From: Verrucomicrobiota bacterium
GTDB lineage: Bacteria; Verrucomicrobiota; Verrucomicrobiia; Opitutales; UBA953
Assembly: GCA_003569205.1 (NCBI GenBank)
Contig: BGOK01000006.1
Span: 1-64,000, forward strand
Reading direction: 5' to 3'
Length of the DNA stretch: 64,000 nt
Shown piece after piece: positions 1 to 7,939 of the stretch. The notes beneath the pieces were generated by a model. That model worked only from the letters and a program-made list of their open reading frames with translations, was not told where the DNA came from and did no database searches. The number at the start of each line of letters is the position of its first letter. Within the stretch, counting starts at the first letter, position 1. Both the position numbers and the translations under genes were made by a program.

Positions 1-901
1 CAATGAGGTCGAGGTTACCGCGGAGATACTCGACGCACTCGAGGCGCCAAGGCTCACCGTGGTCGAAAGCCGCTTCCGTGGCGAGGAGGCCGAAGGCGTT
101 CTGATCCAACGAGAGGCCATGGAAAATTCGGCGGAAACGCGTGCGCAGGTTGGCATCCGGAATAATCGCGAAGCCGCAGGTGAGGCCCGCAATGTTGTAG
201 GTCTTACTCGCGGCCATCAACGTGACCGTGCGCGCGGCGAGGTCTTCGCTCATCGCGGCGAAGATGGTGTGCTTGGCCTGCGGGTCGAGGACGAGGTCGC
301 AGTGAATTTCGTCGGAGCAGACGAGGAGGTCGTGCTTGCGCACCAAGGCCGCCAGGCGGTCGAGTTCGACGCGATCAAAGACGCGGGCGAGCGGGTTGTA
401 AGGATTACACAGCAGGAGAATCTTGGCGTGCGGCTGGGCGCAGGCCTCTTCGAGCTTAGCCCAGTCAAACGTCCAGCGTCCGTCCACAAAGACCATCTCT
501 AGCTTGAGCGAATTACGTTCGGAGAAGACGGGGCGCCGTCAGGAAGGGCGGTAGACGGGCGCGGTGGTGACGACGGACTCGCCGGGCTTGGTGGCCGCGC
601 GAATGGAGGCGTGGATACCGGGCACCAAGGAGCACATGAAGGTGATCCACTCAGGGCGGATCTCCCAGCCATGGCGGCGGCGGATATGGTTAACGATTGA
701 GGCGAAGACGGTGTCACGTTGCGCAGGATAACCGTAGACACCGTGGGCGGCGCGCGCCTGCACGGCGGCAACCACCGCGGGGGGCGACACGAAATCCATG
801 TCGGCAATCCAGCAAGGGATGATGTCGCGATCGGCATACTTGTGCCACTTCGTGCTGTCCGTCCCAGAGCGTTCCGGACAGCTGTCAAAATTGAAAGCCA
901 T
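1..901 (-). pseudogene. PatB/MalY-type aminotransferase (cystathionine beta-lyase family), in-frame stop, 3' end off the window
   Basis: PLP-dependent class I/II aminotransferase of the MalY/PatB C-S lyase branch, which cleaves cystathionine to homocysteine, pyruvate and ammonia. Reading starts at the ATG at 901 (MAFNFDSCPERSG). The family motifs IPCWIADMDF, YGYP, SDEIHCDLV and the PLP-lysine context AASKTYNIAGL are all present. A TGA at 539-541 interrupts the reading, but the same frame is open again right after it and runs off the left edge. The expected PVYRPFLTAPVF is restored if one T is added to the CCTTCC run and one C removed from the GCGCCCC run a few bases later. Two compensating homopolymer changes therefore explain the stop, pointing to sequence error or a very recent lesion. 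The C-terminal domain lies beyond base 1. Confidence 0.8.
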
Positions 902-1061
902 TCTAGGGAGAACCTTGGGTTGAAGTCAGGTGCGGGCAAATGCATTTTCAGCGAATGACACCCACTTGGGTCACCCCGGCCGAAATCCGCGGCCTCTCAT
1001 GGTCCCGGCGGGTTCGCTTGGGGCGCCCGCCGCAAGGCGGCTTGTTTAAAGGAGGAAGCTA

Positions 1062-1789
1062 ATGGGGCTGCTCGATGCCCTCGACCGGGGCCTCCTTGAC
1101 CTCATCTTCCCCCGCGACTGTGCGGTCACGCAGTTGCCGCTGGATCAAGGGCCGTTCAGGCACCTCTCCACCGAGGGACTCGCCGCCCTCCCGCGCATCA
1201 CCGACCCGCGCTGCCTGACTTGCGGCCATCCCTTTGACGGTGGCTAGAAGGCGACCGGAGCTGCCCCCACTGCGCGGAACTACACCCCGCCTTTGACCGA
1301 GCGATTTGTGCCTTCCGGGCCCTGGGACCGGTCCGACACATCCTCCACCGCATCAAATACGAGCGGTCACCCTACTTGGCCGATGACTTGGTGGCAGCCG
1401 CCGCCACGGATGAGCCGTTCCACCGTCACCTCGCTGGGTCCATCCTCGTGCCCGTTCCGCTCCATACAGAGAAAGCGTGGGCCCGTGGCTACAACCAGAG
1501 CGAGCGCATCGCAGCGGGCCTCGCCCGCCATATTCCTGGCTGCACCGTCGCGTCACTCCTCGAGAAACATACCGCCACAGAATCGCAAACCCGCTTGGAC
1601 CGCACCAAACGACTGCGCAACGTCGCCAAAGCTTTCCGCCTCAAGCGCGGGCACGCCGTCGACCCCAGCCAGCGCTACGTCATCATCGACGACGTCCTCA
1701 CGACCGGCGCCACGCTCCATGCTTGCGCCGCGGTCCTGCGCGCGGCCGGAGCCACGTCCGTCAACGCCGCCGCCCTCGCCCACGGCTAA
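1062..1789 (+). pseudogene. comF: ComF family phosphoribosyltransferase-like protein, frameshifted
   Basis: ComF-like double-zinc-ribbon plus phosphoribosyltransferase protein, associated with DNA uptake or processing in competent bacteria. A strong GGAGG at 1051-1055 precedes the ATG at 1062. The N-terminal part carries CLTC and, after the shift, CPHC; the first cysteine pair is degenerate (CAVT). The C-terminal half holds the PRPP-binding loop VIIDDVLTTGATLHAC and the PVPL...RGYNQSE motif. The first frame ends at the TAG at 1245-1247. The downstream frame reads WLEGDRSCPHCAELHPAFD and continues to 1789. Adding one G to the GG before TGG (about 1239-1243) joins the halves, so a single-base homopolymer deletion is the simplest explanation. 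The 3' end overlaps the convergent rluA-like gene. Confidence 0.85.
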
Positions 1790-2587
1790 ACCCCAGAAGC
1801 GCGTCTAGCTCTGACTCGGATACGCCCATCTTACTGAGCACAAACGCCCGCATGTCCGGAGCCAAGGGCGCACGGAAGATACGCTGAAATAGCGGGGCGC
1901 GAAAATCTAGACGCGCGGCATGTAAGGCTTGCCGCTCCATCTCGAGGCTTTGCCCTAAACGGTCCGTCCACCCCTGCTCGACGAACTCCAAGTAGAGTGA
2001 GTCGTCGCCGCCGTAGAGTTTATCGCCGATGACTGGATGACCGAGCCAGAGCGCATGCGCCCGGATCTGGTGCTTCCGTCCCGTATGCGGGCTAACGCGA
2101 GCCAAGGTGTAGCCTCCCCGCACGAGGGCGGGCTCAAAGAACGTCGCCGCCGGCGAGGTGCCGGGCCCGACACGGACCGCGGTCTTCACCACGACCTTAC
2201 TCGTTTCATCGGGGCCCAGCGATTGATCCACCTGCACGGGCTCACGAAGCTCGCCTTTGAGAATGGCGTAGTAAGTTTTGAGACCCAACGACGCTCCATC
2301 GCAGTCTGCGAAAGCGAGGCCGCCGCGGCGTGCTTAGCGATGAGGATGATGCCACTGGTCTCGCGGTCGAGGCGACTGACCAAGTGCAGGGTTGTTAAGC
2401 CCTTCCACTCGCGCACCGCGCCCACGAGCGAGGACCACGGTCCGTCCTTCGAGGGATGGCACACCAACCAACCGGGCTTATCGAAGACGAAGAAATCGTC
2501 GTCCTCCTCGATGAGCCACTGCGGTAGTTCAGCGGGATTGACCTTGGGGGCGGGACGGTTCGGGACCGCAGCTTCATCACCGCTCAT
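1761..2587 (-). pseudogene. RluA family pseudouridine synthase, frameshifted
   Basis: RNA pseudouridine synthase of the RluA/RluD family, which isomerises uridine in rRNA or tRNA. The N-terminal part (start 2587, MSGDEAAVPN) has FDKPGWLVCHPSKD and the catalytic-Asp motif SRLDRETSGIILIAKH (the usual HRLD His is Ser). The C-terminal part has TGRKHQIRAHALWLGHPVIGDKLYGG. The two halves lie in different frames. Adding one A to the A4 run (TTTT at 2276-2279 on the plus strand) gives RWVSKTYYAILKGEL, the usual family sequence. The start overlaps the stop of folC by four bases, so the two are translationally coupled. Both functional segments are intact, so I treat this as one gene with a homopolymer indel. 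Confidence 0.85.
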
Positions 2588-3852
2588 GGCTTAAGCGGTA
2601 GGCGATCCTGCCAAGCGGACGTTGGCACGGCGTGCCCTTCAAACCGCGCCAAGACTTCTCCCACTAAATAAAGTGAGCCCAGGACGACGACCGTCGCCCC
2701 TTGGGTCGCGCAAGTCGCTGCGGCCGGGAAAAGCTCCGCTACGGTGGTGCGGATAACTTCACCGCGAAAATCCGCCGGCACGAGCGCGGCGAGTTCCTCG
2801 ACGGTACATGCCCGTTCGTTGTCTGGTCGCACGAGGACGAGCCGCGCGGCGTGACGAGCAGCCGCAACCACGAGCGGGCGGGCGCGGTCTACGCCCAAGG
2901 CGCCCACCACAATGGTCGGGCGGTCCAACGCCGCGAGGAGGGGTTCAATTGTGCGGATACCTTCCTCGTTATGCGAACCGTCGATAATCAAAGCACGCCC
3001 ATCGTTCAGCGTCAGGCGCTGCCACCGTCCTGCCCAAGCGATATGCTGCAAGGCCGTCGCTGCAGCCTGAGCGTCAAACGGCAGGCGTGTAGCGAGCTCG
3101 CACGCCAACCAAGCGGCGCCCGCGTTCCAGCGTTGGTGTACGCCGAGGAGATTCGTCTCCGGCAACGCCGACCCAAAGCGGTCGCGGACAAAATATAACG
3201 GGGCGCCAATCTCCTGAGCGCGTTGCACAATGACGGCCTCCGCTTCGGCTGGAAGTTGACCGACGACACAAGGCACGCCCGGCTTGAGGATACCGGCCTT
3301 CTCGCCCGCGATGGCCGCGAGCGTCGTGCCAAGGTATTCTTGGTGGTCGAGTCCGATGGACGTGATCACGCAAACCTCAGGGGTGCAAATATTCGTGGCA
3401 TCGAGCCGACCGCCCAACCCAGTCTCCAGCACCGTCACTTCGACCTGCCTCGTCCGAAACTCCATCCACGCCGCGGCGGTGATGAGCTCGAAGAACGTCG
3501 GCGCCAACCCCGCGTCGGCCGCCAAGATAGCCTCGTAGTGCGGGCGGAGCTCCTCGGCGAGGGCGACCACGCGGGCTTCCGTGGTCGGCACGCGATCGAC
3601 TTGTAAGCGCTCACCAATCTCCACGAGGTGGGGGCTGGTATACAAACCCGTCCGGCGGCCCTGCGCACGCTGGATGGCTTCGATCATCGCGGACGTCGAG
3701 CCCTTGCCATTGGTGCCGGCCACGTGGAAACACGGGGCCCAACGCTCGGGGCAGCCGAGGCGCTCAGACAACGCGCGCATACGGTCAACGCCGAGACGCG
3801 AACCGAGGTTACGCAATCCCGTCAACCAGCGCAGTGTGGCGGCCGCTTCCAT
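2584..3852 (-). CDS. folC: Bifunctional folylpolyglutamate/dihydrofolate synthase
   Basis: Mur-ligase-fold enzyme that joins dihydropteroate or folate to glutamate using ATP (folate biosynthesis and retention, cytoplasm). At 422 aa the length is normal. The P-loop FHVAGTNGKGSTSAM lies at about residues 42-56, the folate/Mg motif SIGLDHQEYLG near 165-176 and the C-terminal-domain motif IIDGSHNEEGI near 300. The start at 3852 follows accD by 15 bases on the same strand and the stop overlaps the rluA-like start (ATGA), so accD-folC-rluA form an operon. An accD-folC pair is a common bacterial arrangement. Confidence 0.95.
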   Translation of the reverse strand: MEAAATLRWLTGLRNLGSRLGVDRMRALSERLGCPERWAPCFHVAGTNGKGSTSAMIEAIQRAQGRRTGLYTSPHLVEIGERLQVDRVPTTEARVVALAEELRPHYEAILAADAGLAPTFFELITAAAWMEFRTRQVEVTVLETGLGGRLDATNICTPEVCVITSIGLDHQEYLGTTLAAIAGEKAGILKPGVPCVVGQLPAEAEAVIVQRAQEIGAPLYFVRDRFGSALPETNLLGVHQRWNAGAAWLACELATRLPFDAQAAATALQHIAWAGRWQRLTLNDGRALIIDGSHNEEGIRTIEPLLAALDRPTIVVGALGVDRARPLVVAAARHAARLVLVRPDNERACTVEELAALVPADFRGEVIRTTVAELFPAAATCATQGATVVVLGSLYLVGEVLARFEGHAVPTSAWQDRLPLKP

Positions 3853-3867
3853 ATCGGCCGAGGGCCG

Positions 3868-4737
3868 TTAGGCCGCGCGACGCTTGCCGCCCTTCGGCGC
3901 GCGGTGAGCCAAGGCCCGGAGTAGGCTCGCTAACTTCGCCTTCATCTCCTTGCGGTGCACAATCATGTCGATGAGCCCGCGCTTGAGGAGGAATTCCGAG
4001 GTCTGGAAGCCTTCCGGGAGATCCTGGTTGGTCGTTTCCTTAATGACGCGGGCACCGGCGAAACCGATGAGCGCGGCCGGCTCGGCGACGATGACATCGC
4101 CCAGGGTGGCGTAGGAGGCCATCACGCCAGCCATGGTCGGATTGGTGAGAACCGAAATATAAGGCAAGCCGGCCGCCCGGAGCTTGGCGAGGGCCGCGCT
4201 GGTCTTGGCCATCTGCATCAACGAAAGGATGCCTTCCTGCATACGGGCGCCGCCAGAGGCACAGACGACGACGCACGGGCACTTCATCTTGATGGCACGC
4301 TCGATGGCACGGGTCACCTTCTCGCCGGCGACGGAACCCATCGACGCACCCATGAACGAGAAGTCCATGATCGCGAGGGAAACGGGTAGGCCGTCCATGA
4401 GGCCGTGGCCGCAAATGACGGAGTCGCGCAGGCCAGACTTCTTCTGGTGCTGGGCCAGACGCTCGGGGTAGGAACCGCCGGCCGTGAACTTAAGGGGGTC
4501 GCGGGAATATAGTTTGGAGTCCGTTTCCTTCCAGGTGCCGTCGTCGATTAAAAGGGCGATGCGACGCTTGGTGGATAGGCGCTCGTGGTAGCCGCTGACC
4601 GGGAAGACGTTCCAATTGGCCTCGAGGTCCTTGGTATAGACCATCTCGCCGTCGAGGGGGCACTTGGTCCAGAGACCTGCCGGGATATCCTTTTTCTTCG
4701 GAGTCGGGGTATGCGTACGCTTGCGGAAGACGGCCAT
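3868..4737 (-). CDS. accD: Acetyl-CoA carboxylase carboxyltransferase subunit beta, degenerate zinc ribbon
   Basis: Beta subunit of the acetyl-CoA carboxylase carboxyltransferase, which with AccA transfers the carboxyl group from biotin to acetyl-CoA (first step of fatty-acid synthesis). At 289 aa it has the crotonase-type core: [31 protein letters not shown] and [12 protein letters not shown]. The oddity is at the N-terminus. The family normally has a four-cysteine zinc ribbon (CxxC...CxxC). Here the aligned stretch reads [10 protein letters not shown]...NVFPVSGYH, keeping one Cys and replacing the other three with Asp, Phe and Ser. The zinc site is therefore lost although the fold around it appears kept. 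It is the first gene of the accD-folC-rluA operon. Confidence 0.95.
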   Translation of the reverse strand: MAVFRKRTHTPTPKKKDIPAGLWTKCPLDGEMVYTKDLEANWNVFPVSGYHERLSTKRRIALLIDDGTWKETDSKLYSRDPLKFTAGGSYPERLAQHQKKSGLRDSVICGHGLMDGLPVSLAIMDFSFMGASMGSVAGEKVTRAIERAIKMKCPCVVVCASGGARMQEGILSLMQMAKTSAALAKLRAAGLPYISVLTNPTMAGVMASYATLGDVIVAEPAALIGFAGARVIKETTNQDLPEGFQTSEFLLKRGLIDMIVHRKEMKAKLASLLRALAHRAPKGGKRRAA

Positions 4738-4804
4738 GGTGGAGAGCCGAGATGTTGAGAGTTTCTGCCGCGTGGTGAAAGGTTAAAGGCACGTCGAGAA
4801 CCAC

Positions 4805-4831
4805 GAAAAACGCTGTTTAAGGCGGTTTTTC
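4805..4831 (-). terminator. Possible weak terminator between the M20 peptidase and accD
   Basis: On the minus strand GAAAAACCGC and GCGTTTTTC flank an 8-base loop, and the 3' arm ends in five Ts. The stem is AT-rich with one bulge, so this is a weak call. It lies 28 bases after the peptidase stop and would separate it from the accD operon. Confidence 0.35.
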
Positions 4832-4858
4832 GCAGAGCGGTGGCCGACCACCTAGGCT

Positions 4859-6238
4859 TCAGCGACGCGGCGTCCCAGCGATGCGCTCGAGGAGGAGTTC
4901 GTAAGCCTTCACGGCCTTCTCGGCCAACCCGAGTTCAAAGTTCTCATCCGGGGCGTGGAGGTTAGAATCAGGCGTGAACAGCCCGATCATGACCGAGTCG
5001 AGGCCGGTCTCGCGACGGATGTCGCCGATGATGGGCACGCTGCCGCCTTCACGCAGGTAGAGGGGTGCTTTGCCGAAGGCTTGGGTGATGGCCTTATCAG
5101 CCTCACGGAAGGCACGAGCGAGGACCGGGTTCTGATCCTTCGGCGTATTCGGACGGTCCGGCGGACAAACGTAATAAGCCGCGTTGCCCTGCATCTCTTG
5201 GATTTCCACGCGGACGCCTTTGGGGGCGCGGGCACGGATGGCCTCAGCCACCTTGCGGTGCACCACCACCGGGTCTTGGCCGGAGACGAGGCGACAGGTA
5301 ATCTTGGCGAAGACCTTGGATGGGATGACGGTCTTGGAGCCCTTGCCCTGGTAGCCGCCACCAATGCCATTGAACTCCAACGTCGGGGCGAAACGTACGG
5401 CCTCGAGCGCATCCAAGCCTGGGGCGGGGTGAAGCTCATCCACCGCCAAGAAGCGGCGGTAGTCGTCCTCCGTTAAGGGGAGCTTGCGGAGCTCTTCACG
5501 CTCCCAGCGGGTCGGCTGTTCCACGCCGTCGTAGAAGCCCTCCACCGTCACAGCGTTATCAGCGTCGTGCAGTGAGGCGCAGAGTTCCGCCAAGGCCTGA
5601 ATGGGGTTATAGACCGCCCCGCCGTGGAGGCCAGAGTGCAGGTCGGAACGTGGACCGGTCAGGCCGACCTCAAGCCCGATGATACCGCGCAGGCCCGTCG
5701 TGATGACGATTTGGTCGGCTGAGGGCGAAGCCGTGTCCGAAAGTACCACGCAATCGGCCTCGGCCAGCTCCTGCTTATGGTTATGCAGGAACTCTGGGAA
5801 GCTCGGGGAGCCGATTTCCTCTTCGCCTTCGATTAGGAAAGTGATGCGGAGCGGGAGGTCGGGACGGCGCTTCAGCAACTGGGCGAGTGCCACGACCGCC
5901 ACGAGGTGCGGGCCCTTATTATCAGCGGTACCGCGACCCCAGATACGCCCATCGCGCACCACGGGTTCAAAGGCGGGCGTGGTCCAAAGATTCAACGGAT
6001 CGGCGGGCTGGACGTCGTAGTGCCCGTAAAGCACGACGTGCGGCCATTCGGCCGGGCCGCGGCGACGGGCCAACACGATCGGATGAAGCGGGGTGGGCAC
6101 GACCTCGATCTCCAAGCCGGCCTGCTTCAGCAAGCCGCAGATATGCTCGCGGGCACCCGTCATGCCGGCCTTAAAGGCGGGGTCGGTTGAGACGCTCGGG
6201 TGCTTGACGTATTCGATGAGTTCGCGGACGAGATCCAT
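4859..6238 (-). CDS. M20 family dipeptidase/metallopeptidase
   Basis: Zinc-dependent exopeptidase of the M20 family (dipeptidase subgroup), probably cytoplasmic as no signal peptide is visible. Metal-binding and catalytic motifs are intact: VVLYGHYDVQPADP (about residue 75), WGRGTADNKGP (about 110) and LIEGEEEIGSPSF (about 140), plus a dimerisation-domain segment SDLHSGLHGGAVYNP. I chose the ATG at 6238 because GGAG sits five bases upstream; an in-frame TTG at 6253 is the alternative. Its 459 aa length suits the family. Substrate unknown; beta-alanyl or general dipeptides are typical. It is divergent from tyrS across the repeat-rich region 6254-6655. Confidence 0.9.
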   Translation of the reverse strand: MDLVRELIEYVKHPSVSTDPAFKAGMTGAREHICGLLKQAGLEIEVVPTPLHPIVLARRRGPAEWPHVVLYGHYDVQPADPLNLWTTPAFEPVVRDGRIWGRGTADNKGPHLVAVVALAQLLKRRPDLPLRITFLIEGEEEIGSPSFPEFLHNHKQELAEADCVVLSDTASPSADQIVITTGLRGIIGLEVGLTGPRSDLHSGLHGGAVYNPIQALAELCASLHDADNAVTVEGFYDGVEQPTRWEREELRKLPLTEDDYRRFLAVDELHPAPGLDALEAVRFAPTLEFNGIGGGYQGKGSKTVIPSKVFAKITCRLVSGQDPVVVHRKVAEAIRARAPKGVRVEIQEMQGNAAYYVCPPDRPNTPKDQNPVLARAFREADKAITQAFGKAPLYLREGGSVPIIGDIRRETGLDSVMIGLFTPDSNLHAPDENFELGLAEKAVKAYELLLERIAGTPRR

Positions 6239-6290
6239 GGCTCCATTAGGCAAGGAAGAGGCCGGAGGGCAAGAGAGAGGCGGAGGAAGC

Positions 6291-6342
6291 AGTGCAAAGG
6301 TGCAAAGGCGGCAGAGCCGCGTGTAAAAGTGTAAAGGTGGGA
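6291..6342 (+). repeat. Hairpin-cored GTGCAAA repeat, copy 1
   Basis: Layout: two GTGCAAAG octamers, then the hairpin GCGGC-AGA-GCCGC (6308-6320), then GTGTAAAAGTGTAAAGGTG. It shares this layout (conserved 8-base-period flanks, variable hairpin) with the copies at 6519, 35829 and 36373. Copy 1 is inverted relative to copy 2, about 200 bases away. Confidence 0.7.
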
Positions 6343-6351
6343 TGCAAGTTT

Positions 6352-6373
6352 GGGGTCGGGGTAGGGGTCGGGG
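6352..6373 (+). other. Canonical G-quadruplex motif
   Basis: Four tracts of four Gs separated by two-base loops (TC, TA, TC) at 6352-6355, 6358-6361, 6364-6367 and 6370-6373. This meets the strict four-tract definition and could fold on the plus strand, upstream of both divergent genes (M20 peptidase and tyrS). Function is unproven. Confidence 0.7.
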
Positions 6374-6380
6374 TCGGAAA

Positions 6381-6516
6381 ACATGTCCGAATTTCAGGTC
6401 TCGGGTCTCGGCAGCCGGGTCCCAGGTTCAAGTCTTCAGGTTCGGGTACAGGTTCAGGATTTGAATTTTGCCCCGCACCAGAGACCTGAGGGCCGAGACC
6501 TGAGACCCGAAAATGT
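6381..6516. repeat. Internal imperfect inverted repeat
   Basis: Left arm 6381-6413 (ACATGTCCGAATTTCAGG..., with GGTCTCGGGTCTCGGC) and right arm 6491-6516, whose reverse complement begins ACATTTTCGGGTCTCAGG and ends GGTCTCGGCC. The arms match closely apart from a few substitutions and enclose about 75 bases. The repeat is nested inside the pair of hairpin-cored repeats at 6291 and 6519, so the region could extrude as a large cruciform or RNA stem. Confidence 0.6.
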
Positions 6517-6518
6517 CT

Positions 6519-6571
6519 TCACTTTTGCACCTTTGCACAGGCCGAAGGCCGATTTGCACTTTTGCACAACC
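6519..6571 (-). repeat. Hairpin-cored GTGCAAA repeat, copy 2 (inverted)
   Basis: Read on the minus strand: GTGCAAAAGTGCAAA, a hairpin GGCC-TTC-GGCC (plus-strand positions 6540-6550), then GTGCAAAGGTGCAAAAGTG. Same architecture as copy 1, in the opposite orientation. Confidence 0.7.
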
Positions 6572-6573
6572 TG

Positions 6574-6595
6574 CCCCTGCCCCTGTCCCTGCCCC
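6574..6595 (-). other. G-quadruplex motif on the minus strand
   Basis: C-tracts at 6574-6577, 6580-6583, 6587-6589 and 6592-6595 give GGGG-CA-GGG-ACA-GGGG-CA-GGGG on the minus strand. It lies about 60 bases before the tyrS start and could act in its 5' leader as a C-rich run. It is also a simple CCTGCC-type repeat, so it may be slippage-prone. Confidence 0.5.
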
Positions 6596-6655
6596 TCAAA
6601 AGAGCTTCCGCTCTTTTGTCTTCCCCCTCCCCTCCCCCTTGGGAAGAGTGATGGC

Positions 6656-7843
6656 ATGTCCCCCGCGGAACAGTTAACGGCCATGAAGGCCCGCACCGAG
6701 AAATTCATCGGGGGCGAAGCTATCCTCAAGCGCCTTGAGGCCGGGAAGACCCTGCGTGTGAAGCTCGGCGTCGACCCGACCCGCCCTGACCTGACCTTTG
6801 GCCACATGGTCGTGCTGAATAAGCTCCGCCAGTTCCAGGACCTCGGCCATCAAGCCGTCCTCATCATCGGCGACTACACCACGCGCATCGGTGACCCGAC
6901 GGGTCGTTCCGATACGCGCCCGGTGCTGACGGAAGCGGAAATCGAATTCAACGCGAAGACCTACCTCGAACAGGCCTACCGGATCCTTGACCCAAAGAAG
7001 ACGGAAATCCGCCGCAACAGCGAGTGGTTTGGGCAGATGACGTTCTTGGACGCACTGCAGCTCAGCCGCCAGATGACGGTCGCCCAGATGCTCGTCCGCG
7101 ATGACTTCGCCAAGCGCTACGCAGGGGAGACTCCCATTTCGATTGTCGAATTCCTCTACCCGCTGCTGCAAGGGCATGACTCTGTCATGCTCAAGGCTGA
7201 CCTCGAAATCGGTGGCAGCGACCAACTCTTTAATATGATGGTCGGACGCGACCTGCAGGAACAGGCCGGTCAAGCCCCGCAGGCCGTGCTCGGCATGCCC
7301 TTGCTCGTCGGCCTCGACGGCGAGAAGAAGATGTCGAAGAGCCTTGGGAACTACATCTCGTTCAATCACAGCCCGAAGGATATTTTCGGCAAGGTGATGT
7401 CGGTGCCCGACGCCACGATGTGGGTCTACTACCGCCTTCTCCTGGAACTCAGCGAAGACGAGATCCGCGACCTACAGGCGCAGCACCCGATGGAAATGAA
7501 GAAGCAGCTCGCGACGCGCCTAACGGACAAATTCCATGGCGTGAGCGCTGGGGCCAAGGAACGTGCCGAATTTGAGAATGTGTTCTCCAAGGGCGGCGTC
7601 CGCTCGGACATGCCGGAGTTTGCTTGGGCGGCCCTAGCGGGCGGCGCCACCGAAGCCAGCATCGTCGACCTGCTCGCCGCCACAAACCTCTTCCCTTCCA
7701 AGAAAGAAATCCGCCGCCTGATCGAAGGCGGAGCGGTAAAAATCGGGGACGACAAGGTCTCCGACCCTGCGCTGAAGGTCGCCCAGCCAACGGGCGAAAT
7801 CGTCATCCAGGCGGGCAAGCGGACCTTCGTGAAGGTTAAGTGA
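6656..7843 (+). CDS. tyrS: Tyrosyl-tRNA synthetase
   Basis: Class I aminoacyl-tRNA synthetase that charges tRNA-Tyr. At 395 aa it has the HIGH-type motif as TFGHMVVLNKL, KMSKS as KKMSKSLGNYI, a GDYTTRIGDPTGRSD segment and a C-terminal S4 RNA-binding region (KKEIRRLIEGGAVKIGDDKV). The reading frame is open much further upstream, to 6383, but that part is only the repeat region. The family N-terminus fits MSPAEQLTAMKART at 6656, preceded by GGGAAGAG. It belongs to the TyrRS form with the longer KMSKS-side insert (TyrZ-like) by general sequence feel, which I cannot confirm. Confidence 0.95.
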   Translation: MSPAEQLTAMKARTEKFIGGEAILKRLEAGKTLRVKLGVDPTRPDLTFGHMVVLNKLRQFQDLGHQAVLIIGDYTTRIGDPTGRSDTRPVLTEAEIEFNAKTYLEQAYRILDPKKTEIRRNSEWFGQMTFLDALQLSRQMTVAQMLVRDDFAKRYAGETPISIVEFLYPLLQGHDSVMLKADLEIGGSDQLFNMMVGRDLQEQAGQAPQAVLGMPLLVGLDGEKKMSKSLGNYISFNHSPKDIFGKVMSVPDATMWVYYRLLLELSEDEIRDLQAQHPMEMKKQLATRLTDKFHGVSAGAKERAEFENVFSKGGVRSDMPEFAWAALAGGATEASIVDLLAATNLFPSKKEIRRLIEGGAVKIGDDKVSDPALKVAQPTGEIVIQAGKRTFVKVK

Positions 7844-7939
7844 CGCCGCGGCGGCGGGCCTGTGGACAAGTCGGCGAATAAACTGCCGATTATCCCCTTC
7901 CCCTGCCCTGCGCCTGCGACGTAATATCGGGGCTCACGC

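Noticed and set aside
6383-6655. Long N-terminal extension of tyrosyl-tRNA synthetase
   Set aside because: The frame is open but encodes only repeat-derived sequence (Cys-Pro runs); the family N-terminus and a ribosome-binding-like GGGAAGAG fit the ATG at 6656.
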